Below, piece by piece: positions 1-6,436 of a stretch of 7,778 nucleotides of DNA (position 1 is its first letter; the number at the start of each line of letters is the position of its first letter). This DNA comes from Flavobacteriaceae bacterium. Lineage in GTDB: Bacteria > Bacteroidota > Bacteroidia > Flavobacteriales > Flavobacteriaceae. Below the pieces are notes generated by a model that saw only the letters and a program-made list of their open reading frames with translations, did no database searches and was not told where the DNA came from. The position numbers and the translations under genes are program-made. The stretch spans positions 1 to 7,778 of the forward strand of contig JAESUF010000033.1 in the NCBI GenBank assembly GCA_016763215.1, read 5' to 3'.

Positions 1-2244
1 CACATCATCTAGAGGCAATTGGCGTGGAATATCAGAAACAAAAATCCCTCGACCATAGGTCCCCGCAATTAACTTAGCATCTTCTTCATTAATATCTAAA
101 TCTCTTACAGCAACATTGGGTAAATTATTATCAAATGTTTCCCAAGTAGACATATCATCATTAATAAAATAAACCCCTAAAGCAGTACCAAGGTATATTG
201 TATTGTTTCCACTTCTCTCATGATGCATAATGGACAGCTTACTTTCTGATGGTAAATTTCCAGTAATGTTCGTAAAAGTTGGAGCGGTATCTAATAAATT
301 AGTGGTTTTATAGACTCCTCCACTAACAACTATCCATGCCGTATTTGAATCGTTATGACTTACTTCAATAGCATTAATAAAACCAAAACCAAATGACAGT
401 GTGGTAAAAGTAACTCCCTGATCTACACTTCTATACAAGCCACTAGATTGAGTTACATAAATGTTATTATTATTGTTTGGATCAATTTCAATTTGATCTA
501 AGTCATCTCCACCAAAACTATGAGAAGAAACTACTGACCACGAATTTCCTGCTAGTTTGTAAAGTTGTTCATACCCAGCAAATACTTCGCCTTGACTATT
601 AATCGACATAGGCGTTACCCATTCTCCTTGACTTGGAGCTCCAGTAACCCATGTATTACTTCCACCTCCATTTGTGGTTTTGAATAAATTCCCTCCGTAT
701 TGAGTAAATCCATAATGAGTATTAGGTTCAGTAGGATGTGCAACTCCTTCCATACCATCTCCTCCATGGTAATTTCTCCACTGACTATCATTAGACGCGT
801 ATCCCCCATTGTCTTGTATTCCGCCAACAATATTATTTGAATTTTGAGGTGACACTGAAACTCGATAAAACTGACTTATCGCTAAATTCTCAGTTAGATC
901 TGTAAATTTATTCCCTTCATTAATAGACACGTACACCCCACCATCAGTACCTGCATAAAATTTATCATCTATAAATCTTAAAAAATGAATATCAGCATGA
1001 GTGTAAGAATCTACATTCGGGTTATTCCATTGGTTTATCTGCGAAAAATTATCACCTCCATCAGTAGATTTCCATATGTCCAATACACCTACATATAAAA
1101 TATCTGGATCGTTTGATGATACAGCTAAGGCCAAATCATACCAAGATTGTGAACTTCTAAAAATATCTGAAGTTTCTGATGTCTTATTAAAACTAGTACC
1201 GCTATCGGTAGACTTCCAGATTCCTCCAAAGGTGTTTCCAGAATTTGCTTTTACAATATATATATAATCAGCATTTGCAGGCGTTACATCAATCTCCAAC
1301 CTAGATGCCCCGGACAAACCAGTAATTGAAACCGATTGAAATGTTTCTCCTCCATCTATGGACTTATAAAAAATACTTGAAGAGACAGCATACCAACTAC
1401 TAAAGTCATTTGGTCTCATTCGTAAAGCTCTAATATTACCACTTAGTTTTCGAGTCCAAGATACTCCGCCATCAGTAGATTTATGAATACCATTATTGGT
1501 CGCAACCATAATAGTATTGGTAGGTAAAATATAAATATCATTCATAGAATTCGGGTTCCCTACCATACTCCCTGTTGCATTCCAGGTTGTCCCACCATCT
1601 GAAGATTTCCAAACACCAACAGAAGAAGAGTCTCCTGCATCATCATCTCCAGTAGCAATATAAATAATATTAGAATCGACAGGATCTATCGCAATTCCAG
1701 AAACCCCTATTTGGGGTAAATGATCTGTCAACGGAGTCCAATTAACACCATTGTCTATAGATTTCCAAATCCCTCCAGCTGGAGCTCCAACATATATAAT
1801 GCTAGAATTATTTGGGTCGACAGCAATTGCATTAATCCGCCCTTGACCAGTCTGTTGAAGGCTGGATGCGCTATATGTATTTGAGTTCGAAAACGGCCCA
1901 ACAGAAGTCCAATTACTAACATCAACCATTCTACTTGAAGCATTCATTGCATTTTTCCGTTCCCAAGCATCCCAAAGGGTTTTACTTGATTGTATTCTCC
2001 CATTTTCATCAAGAAAATGACTCCAGTGAAATCTCCACCTTTCAAATGGTTTCAAACCACTCCCTTTTTTATTTCTATCAATTGTTGAAAAATAATCCTC
2101 TGCTGATTTTGTGATTTGCTCAAGTGTAGGGTTTCCTGAATTTTTAGACAAAGCATTGGTTGCCCATGGAGCATTCTTTTGGAGCTGCTGCCCGAAAGAA
2201 GTAATGCATATTAGCACTAAAACAAAAGTGAATAATTGTTTCAT
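1..2244 (-). CDS. Secreted VPS10/sortilin-like BNR-repeat beta-propeller protein, paralogue 1 (3' end outside window)
   Basis: This reading frame is open from the ATG at 2244-2242 to the window edge, giving 748 codons with no stop. It is nearly collinear with the complete gene at 2424-5813, and small gaps cancel so residue 748 matches residue 748. It begins with a Sec signal peptide (MKQLFTFVLVLICITSFGQQ), then a conserved module with KGSGLKPFERW, then many Asp-box blades such as KSIDNGVNW, KSSDGGTTW, KSTDGGVSW, KSIDGGETF, KSTDSGTSF and KSTDGGDNF. Family-type motifs HADIHFLRF, GTDGGVYVS, GGIQDNGGY and TYGRGIF are present. The visible part stops just where the paralogue enters its CARDB-like domain, so a CARDB, jelly-roll and T9SS tail beyond the edge is expected but not seen. 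There is no Shine-Dalgarno sequence. The start is fixed by the signal peptide and by identity with the paralogue's start. It is probably an exported surface protein. The ligand or activity is unknown, and database names such as glycosyl hydrolase would be unsafe. Confidence 0.93.
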   Translation of the reverse strand, partial: MKQLFTFVLVLICITSFGQQLQKNAPWATNALSKNSGNPTLEQITKSAEDYFSTIDRNKKGSGLKPFERWRFHWSHFLDENGRIQSSKTLWDAWERKNAMNASSRMVDVSNWTSVGPFSNSNTYSASSLQQTGQGRINAIAVDPNNSSIIYVGAPAGGIWKSIDNGVNWTPLTDHLPQIGVSGIAIDPVDSNIIYIATGDDDAGDSSSVGVWKSSDGGTTWNATGSMVGNPNSMNDIYILPTNTIMVATNNGIHKSTDGGVSWTRKLSGNIRALRMRPNDFSSWYAVSSSIFYKSIDGGETFQSVSITGLSGASRLEIDVTPANADYIYIVKANSGNTFGGIWKSTDSGTSFNKTSETSDIFRSSQSWYDLALAVSSNDPDILYVGVLDIWKSTDGGDNFSQINQWNNPNVDSYTHADIHFLRFIDDKFYAGTDGGVYVSINEGNKFTDLTENLAISQFYRVSVSPQNSNNIVGGIQDNGGYASNDSQWRNYHGGDGMEGVAHPTEPNTHYGFTQYGGNLFKTTNGGGSNTWVTGAPSQGEWVTPMSINSQGEVFAGYEQLYKLAGNSWSVVSSHSFGGDDLDQIEIDPNNNNNIYVTQSSGLYRSVDQGVTFTTLSFGFGFINAIEVSHNDSNTAWIVVSGGVYKTTNLLDTAPTFTNITGNLPSESKLSIMHHERSGNNTIYLGTALGVYFINDDMSTWETFDNNLPNVAVRDLDINEEDAKLIAGTYGRGIFVSDIPRQLPLDDV

Positions 2245-2372
2245 TATGATTGGTTTTGGGATGAACTTTTGTAAAAGTACAAGAATCTTTTTCCATTTAG
2301 ATAAATAATCCCCTTTTGAACACCAATCTCTAGGTGACAAAAAGTGACATTAAGTTATTCTCAATACTAACT
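2245..2372 (-). promoter_or_regulatory. Upstream region of paralogue 1
   Basis: These 128 bases separate the start of paralogue 1 from the terminator of paralogue 2. The first 21 bases beside the start are identical to the leader of paralogue 2, and further out only blocks are kept: the run read as AAGATTCTT on the minus strand, and AATGTCACTTTTT. The kept blocks suggest a promoter or a shared regulatory site. No Shine-Dalgarno sequence is present. Confidence 0.5.
2272..2279 (-). promoter_or_regulatory. Candidate -7 box of paralogue 1
   Basis: On the minus strand TACTTTTA stands at the position matching the TATTTTTA box of the second paralogue. The -33 TTG seen in that copy is not preserved here: the aligned triplet (2303-2301) reads TAT. 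If these boxes are real, the two copies may be expressed differently. The evidence is weak. Confidence 0.25.
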
Positions 2373-2404
2373 AAAAAAGCCCATCATATATGATGGGCTT
2401 TTTT
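2373..2404 (-). terminator. Perfect-palindrome intrinsic terminator after paralogue 2
   Basis: The core GCCCATCATATATGATGGGC (2379-2398) is a perfect palindrome flanked by six A on the left and six T on the right. It can fold as a GC-rich stem with a U-tract in either direction. It lies about 20 bp beyond the TAA of the minus-strand gene at 2424-5813 and upstream of the start of the other minus-strand gene, so it should insulate the two. A near copy sits at the same relative place upstream of the second gene (5949-5976). Confidence 0.9.
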
Positions 2405-2423
2405 AATTTTATTCAATTATTTT

Positions 2424-5400
2424 TTACTTTAAAATTATTTTCTTGGAAGCTAATTTACCATTCGAATTTATCTTTAAAAGATACAACCCTTTACTTTGGT
2501 TACTTAAATCCAACGAATAAGAGCCCGAAGTAATATTTTTATGTTCACTAATTTTTTGACCTAAATAATTATATACTGAGATTGTTGTTTTCTCATTATT
2601 TGGCCATTGAATATTAAAAATACCGTTAGAAGGGTTTGGATATACTGAAACAATATTAGAAAATTCGTTATTGTTTACAGATAATGTCCCATTAACCACC
2701 ATGTCATCTATCATAATTCCTTCTTCTATTGTTCCAGAATCAGTAATAAACTTAAATCTAAATACGATGTTAGATTCAGATGCAAAAACCCCTAAATCAT
2801 AGCTATAATCATGAATGGTTGCATTTGTTCCTCCCAACGTGTTGGAATCTTCACCTTCACCTGTCCATTGATTTCCTGGAAGTCCATTTATAGTTGAAGA
2901 ACTATTATACCAGTTTGCATCTGAAGCAGAGCCAAGGGTTGTCCATGTAGTACCAGTATCTGTTGAATACTCTACAGTCAAATAATCAAAGTCTTCTTCA
3001 ATATCAAAAGCCATTTTAAATGACAATACTGGCGTAGTTATTTGTGTTAAATCGTAACAACTCGTGTACAAACTTGTTGTAGAATTGTTCGGGTAATCTC
3101 CAGTAGCTCCAGTGATATAAGCTAAAGTTCCAGAACCAGCAGCATTTAACAATGTTTTACTAGGAGTAGCTATTTCCCATAGAAGATTAGAAGTATTACT
3201 TTCATTAAACAATTCATCTCCTGTATTTTCAAAAGAATTCACAACTGTAGGCGTGGTCGTTGATGAGTTTATACTAAAAGAAGCCGACCTATTGTTATTT
3301 GTAGCATAAGCATCGTTTGTCGTAGTAACTTCAACATTAATTGTATGTACCCCTAGAGCCTCTGAAGCTTGTGGTAAATCAACAATCGTAGTTTGTTCAG
3401 AATTTAAAGAACCACTCCAATTGTGTACTAGTGAAGCACCTCCATCAAAATTATAGTTTATTGTAACAGCTGTTAAAACATCTGCCCCTTGGTTTTTAAT
3501 CAGTATTTGAGGAGTAAAATTCTCACTACAATTAACACCTTCTATTGGGTTTTCTACAGATATTATTTTCACATCCGCTTGAGGCAGCTGTCTAGGAATT
3601 TCAGAAGTAAAAACACCTCTACCATAGGTTGCGGCATATAGTATCGATTCTTCTTCATTAATTTCTAAGTCTCTCACTGCTACATTTGGCAAGTTATTAT
3701 CAAAAGTCTGCCATTCAGTATCGTCATCACTCATAGAATACACTCCTAATGAGGTCCCTAAATATAACGTATTATTTCCGCTTCTTCCATGGTGTTTAAT
3801 TGACAATTTTGATTCTGTAGGAGTACTTGTCCCTATCAATTCCCATATAAATTCAAATGATGCTCCTACAGGAGTATCAACTTTATATGCACCAGAATTT
3901 GTAACAAAATAGAAAAGATCACTTTCACTACTAATATCAATTGAATTAATAGTTCCTGAACTCGTAAAGAAGCTTTCATAAGTAGCTCCTTTATCTAAAC
4001 TTCTATAGATTGTACTTCCTCTAGTCGCAAAAATCACATTTGAATCTTTAGGGTCTACTTTAAGGTTTACCAAATTCCCCCCAAAAGAAAAACTTGATAC
4101 TAAAGACCAAGCACTTCCTTCTAATCTGTATAATTGGTTATATCCTGCATATACTTCTCCATCACCACTCGCGGCTAAAGGAGTAACCCATCTACCACTT
4201 AAACTTCCACTATTAGGAGATTGTACTCCACCTGTTCTTGTTTTTCCTCCGTCTGTAGTTTCATATAGGACTCCTCCATATTGAATGAATCCAAAATAAT
4301 TACTTTCATTGGTAGGGTTAATTGCACAGTCCATACCATCAGCTCCAAAATAATTATTCCATACATTATCACTAAAGGCATACCCTCCATTATCTTGCAA
4401 TCCTCCAACAACATTCCCTGGGTTTTGTGCGGCCACAGATATTTTATAAAACTGACTAATCGCTAAGTTTTCTGTTAAATCGGTAAATATACCACCATCA
4501 TTACTAGAAACATAAACACCTCCATCGGTTCCGGCAAAGAACCTTCCATCGTGATATCGTAAGTAATGAATATCGGCATGGGTATAAGAAGCTTGGTTTG
4601 GAGAACTCCAGTTGTTAATTTTAGTGAAGTTATTACCTCCATTCTCAGATCTCCACACATTTAAAACGCCAACAAATAATTTATTTTCATCTGTATCAGA
4701 AACTCCTAAGGCTAAATCATACCATGATTGTGTGCTTTCAAAAATATCTCCTGTTTGACTTGTTTTTGAAAAATTAACACCACCGTCTGTAGATTTCCAG
4801 ATTCCTCCAAAAGTATTTCCATTATTTGCTTTTACAATATATACATAATCAGCATCTGCAGGAGTCACATCAATTTCTAACCTTGAAGCTCCAGTCAACC
4901 CCGTAATTGTAACTGGCTGAAATGATTCTCCTGAATCGAACGATCTGTAAAAAGTACCTGAAGAGACAGCATACCAGATACTAGGATCATTTGGTCTCAT
5001 TCTCAATGCTCTAATGTTACCACTTAGCTTTTGAGTCCAAGATGTTCCAGCATCTGTAGTCTTATAGACTCCATTATTTGTTGCAACAACAACGATACTT
5101 GTATTGGTTGGTGATATATAAATATCATTCATTGAAGTAGCGTTTAAAGTACCTGTTGCATTCCAATTAGTTCCTCCATCAGTAGATTTCCATACACCTA
5201 CAGAAGAAGAATCTCCTGCATCGTCATCTCCAGTTGCAATATATATAATATTAGAATCTGTAGGGTCTATAGCAATTCCAGAAACTCCTATTTGAGGTAA
5301 ATGATCTGTAAGAGGCGTCCAATTAACGCCATTATCTGTAGATTTCCAGATTCCTCCAGCTGGAGTTCCAACATATAAAGTATTGGAATCATTTGGATCT

Positions 5401-5813
5401 ACGACTGCTACGTTAACTCTCCCTTGACCTGCAGACCATGAAGCCGTATTTGTATGTGAATAAGGACCGATAGATCCCCAATTACTAACATCAACCATTC
5501 TACTTGAAGCATTCATTGCATTTTTCCGTTCCCAAGCGTCCCAAAGGTTTTGAGTTGACTGTATTCTACCACTCTCATCAAGAAAATGACTCCAATGGTA
5601 TTTCCACCTTTCAAATGGTTTTAAACCACTTCCTTTTTTGTTCTTATCGATTGTTAGAAAATAATCTTGAGCAGATTTTGTAATTTGCTCAAATGTCGGA
5701 TTTCCTGAGTTCTTGGACAATGCATTGGCTGCCCATGGAGCATTATTTTGAAGTTGCTGCCCGAAAGAAGCAATGCTTATTAGCACTAAAACAAAGGTGA
5801 ATAATTGTTTCAT
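2424..5813 (-). CDS. Secreted VPS10/sortilin-like BNR-repeat propeller protein with CARDB, MAM-like and T9SS type A sorting domains, paralogue 2
   Basis: This is a complete 1129-residue protein. Residues 1-19 are a signal peptide. Residues 20-105 are a conserved module (KGSGLKPFERW at 60-70). Residues about 110-740 form a propeller with Asp-boxes at about 158-165, 210-217, 252-259, 291-298, 341-348, 389-396, 519-526 and 605-612. It carries an acidic GDDDAGDSSS loop (195-204, possibly Ca2+ binding), HADIHYLRY (412-420), GTDGGVYVS (428-436), GLQDNGGY (471-478) and TYGRGVF (729-735). Residues about 746-850 resemble CARDB. Residues about 855-1045 resemble a MAM/jelly-roll fold (FRFKF, then GIMIDDMVVNG). 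Residues 1054-1129 are a T9SS type A tail with YPNPSNG, YNYLGQ and a basic SKKIILK end. By family knowledge, Sec exports it, T9SS carries it across the outer membrane and the tail is removed on anchoring or release. A propeller with adhesive domains suggests binding to protein or glycan, but this is inference. Only three cysteines are seen (496, 762, 919). The terminator lies about 20 bp past the stop, and the gene is probably monocistronic. Confidence 0.95.
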   Translation of the reverse strand: MKQLFTFVLVLISIASFGQQLQNNAPWAANALSKNSGNPTFEQITKSAQDYFLTIDKNKKGSGLKPFERWKYHWSHFLDESGRIQSTQNLWDAWERKNAMNASSRMVDVSNWGSIGPYSHTNTASWSAGQGRVNVAVVDPNDSNTLYVGTPAGGIWKSTDNGVNWTPLTDHLPQIGVSGIAIDPTDSNIIYIATGDDDAGDSSSVGVWKSTDGGTNWNATGTLNATSMNDIYISPTNTSIVVVATNNGVYKTTDAGTSWTQKLSGNIRALRMRPNDPSIWYAVSSGTFYRSFDSGESFQPVTITGLTGASRLEIDVTPADADYVYIVKANNGNTFGGIWKSTDGGVNFSKTSQTGDIFESTQSWYDLALGVSDTDENKLFVGVLNVWRSENGGNNFTKINNWSSPNQASYTHADIHYLRYHDGRFFAGTDGGVYVSSNDGGIFTDLTENLAISQFYKISVAAQNPGNVVGGLQDNGGYAFSDNVWNNYFGADGMDCAINPTNESNYFGFIQYGGVLYETTDGGKTRTGGVQSPNSGSLSGRWVTPLAASGDGEVYAGYNQLYRLEGSAWSLVSSFSFGGNLVNLKVDPKDSNVIFATRGSTIYRSLDKGATYESFFTSSGTINSIDISSESDLFYFVTNSGAYKVDTPVGASFEFIWELIGTSTPTESKLSIKHHGRSGNNTLYLGTSLGVYSMSDDDTEWQTFDNNLPNVAVRDLEINEEESILYAATYGRGVFTSEIPRQLPQADVKIISVENPIEGVNCSENFTPQILIKNQGADVLTAVTINYNFDGGASLVHNWSGSLNSEQTTIVDLPQASEALGVHTINVEVTTTNDAYATNNNRSASFSINSSTTTPTVVNSFENTGDELFNESNTSNLLWEIATPSKTLLNAAGSGTLAYITGATGDYPNNSTTSLYTSCYDLTQITTPVLSFKMAFDIEEDFDYLTVEYSTDTGTTWTTLGSASDANWYNSSSTINGLPGNQWTGEGEDSNTLGGTNATIHDYSYDLGVFASESNIVFRFKFITDSGTIEEGIMIDDMVVNGTLSVNNNEFSNIVSVYPNPSNGIFNIQWPNNEKTTISVYNYLGQKISEHKNITSGSYSLDLSNQSKGLYLLKINSNGKLASKKIILK

Positions 5814-5973
5814 TATGATTGGTTTTGGGATGAAAATTTCGTAAAAATAAAGAATCTTTTTCTATATTAACAACTAATTAACTTTTGAATATCATTATAT
5901 AAGAGAAAAAGTGACATTCCGTTAACTAACTGCTCTTCAACACTAAATAAAAAGCCCATCAAATTTGACGGGC
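3570..5973 (-). repeat. Tandem duplication, right copy
   Basis: This is the partner of 1-2398. The match includes AAAAAGTGACATT upstream of the gene and the hairpin at 5954-5973, which is offset by only about six extra bases from the left copy. Sequence right of 5977 shows no counterpart near 2405, because there the left copy enters the 3' end of the second gene. This places one edge of the duplicated unit at or just beyond the terminator. Confidence 0.88.
5842..5873 (-). promoter_or_regulatory. Candidate promoter of paralogue 2
   Basis: On the minus strand, TTG (5873-5871) is followed after 21 bases by TATTTTTA (5849-5842). This resembles the Bacteroidota -33/-7 pattern TTG-N17-23-TANNTTTG, with the last G replaced by A. 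The -7 box starts about 29 bases before the ATG, implying a leader of roughly 20-25 bases without a Shine-Dalgarno sequence. It is called from pattern alone. Confidence 0.35.
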
Positions 5974-5976
5974 TTT
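5949..5976 (-). terminator. Orphan terminator-like hairpin, copy of the 2373-2404 terminator
   Basis: The hairpin arms are GCCCATCA (5954-5961) and TGACGGGC (5966-5973), with AATT between. Read as minus-strand RNA the stem is complete with one G-U wobble and ends in a U-rich run. Read as plus-strand RNA the same position is an A-C mismatch and the T-run is only TTT followed by G. This makes it a better terminator for leftward transcription. However, no minus-strand gene lies to its right, since the next gene is on the plus strand from 6437. It probably belongs to the duplicated unit or once ended a lost gene. Confidence 0.7.
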
Positions 5977-6066
5977 GTTCTGTTTTCTTTTTCATAGGAT
6001 TCCTCCCTAAAACATCTGAGTAATCCAAATTTATTTATACAATAACCAACCTTTTAAATGCATTAC

Positions 6067-6080
6067 TCACTAGATAGTGA
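6067..6080. promoter_or_regulatory. 14-bp dyad, possible protein-binding site
   Basis: TCACTA-GA-TAGTGA has perfect 6-bp arms with a 2-bp spacer. It lies between the divergent genes, about 250 bp from the paralogue 2 start and 360 bp from mmsA. It is too short for a terminator and lacks a T-run. A transcription factor site is possible but not shown. Confidence 0.2.
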
Positions 6081-6348
6081 CAGGGATTCGTAATTGTTAC
6101 CCTAAAAAAATCGTTTTTTTATAGAAAGAAAAAAGACCTTTTAGCGAAAATTAAATAACTCCCTTTTACAATTAATTTCACCTATAATTACCTTTCAAAA
6201 GCATGCTAAATAGTGAATACAAACAAGCATTTTTAATGTTTGGAAAATTACTAGTTAATCGTATGTGATTTCATTCCAAAAAAACACTCCTATCCTCATC
6301 CGAAATTATCATTATCTCAATGAAATAAGGCAATAAATATTAATTTCT

Positions 6349-6356
6349 TATATTTG
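6349..6356 (+). promoter_or_regulatory. Candidate -7 promoter box for mmsA
   Basis: TATATTTG matches the Bacteroidota -7 consensus TANNTTTG exactly and lies 80 bases before the mmsA ATG, implying a leader of about 70-75 bases. No clear TTTG/TTG -33 element sits at the expected distance upstream. The promoter may therefore be weak or activator-dependent, or the match may be chance in AT-rich sequence. Confidence 0.4.
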
Positions 6357-6372
6357 AGAAGAGTGCGGTAGA

Positions 6373-6388
6373 AAATGTTTAAACTTTT
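6373..6388. promoter_or_regulatory. Quasi-palindrome in the mmsA leader, possible operator
   Basis: AAATGTTTAAACTTTT reads as AAA-T-GTTTAAAC-T-TTT, a perfect 8-bp core with matching outer arms and one symmetric mismatch. It starts 17 bases after the candidate -7 box and so would overlap the start of the transcript, where a repressor would act. No regulator gene is in view. AT-rich palindromes also arise by chance. Confidence 0.25.
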
Positions 6389-6436
6389 CGAGGCATTCTT
6401 AATTTTTGTTTAAAAATTTAATCACCACCCTTGATT

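Larger units (their letters stand above)
1..2398 (-). repeat. Tandem duplication, left copy (gene start, leader, terminator)
   Basis: This segment aligns with 3570-5973 at an offset of about 3570 bp. Similarity covers the coding region from residue 748 to the start codon, the leader and the upstream terminator. The longest exact stretch spans the start codon: 2228-2265 is identical to 5797-5834. A shared AAAAAGTGACATT element lies at 2338-2350, next to a second GTGAC. The copy extends left beyond the window. Confidence 0.9.
5977..6436. other. Intergenic region between divergent genes
   Basis: About 460 AT-rich bases contain no convincing open frame on either strand, no tRNA-like fold and no repeat-array structure. 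They hold the candidate mmsA promoter box, two small dyads and poly-A/poly-T tracts (A7 and T7 at 6104-6120). The length is more than a simple promoter needs, so a small RNA or remnants of a deleted gene are possible. I found no similarity by eye to the 3' end of the propeller gene. Confidence 0.6.

Noticed and set aside
615..830. Short minus-strand open frame inside the first propeller gene
   Set aside because: It overlaps the real frame of paralogue 1, which is supported along its whole length by homology to the second gene. The translation has no recognisable features.
1..2244. Possibility that paralogue 1 is a frameshifted pseudogene
   Set aside because: The frame from 2244 to position 1 stays open over all 748 codons and stays aligned to the paralogue. 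Gaps are whole codons.
1076..2308. Small plus- and minus-strand open frames over paralogue 1 (1076-1267, 1755-1943, 2111-2308)
   Set aside because: They are antisense or out-of-frame shadows of a conserved coding region, with no start signals of their own.
4199..4660. Short frames on both strands within paralogue 2
   Set aside because: They are shadows of the 1129-residue gene. Low-stop stretches arise from its biased codons.
1..5813. Naming the propeller proteins as glycoside hydrolase family 74 or as sialidases
   Set aside because: Asp-boxes and a GRGVF end occur in several propeller families. I cannot place catalytic residues, so only the fold family is claimed.
1..5813. CRISPR-like or short tandem DNA repeats from the recurring ATCTCC/CCTCCATC strings
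   Set aside because: These are the degenerate codons of Asp-box motifs (STDGG) read on the opposite strand. Spacing and sequence vary as expected for protein repeats.
6082..6120. Possible terminator made of AGGG/CCCT arms followed by A7-TCG-T7
   Set aside because: The stem is only four base pairs with a long loop. The A/T tracts look like ordinary AT-rich spacer.
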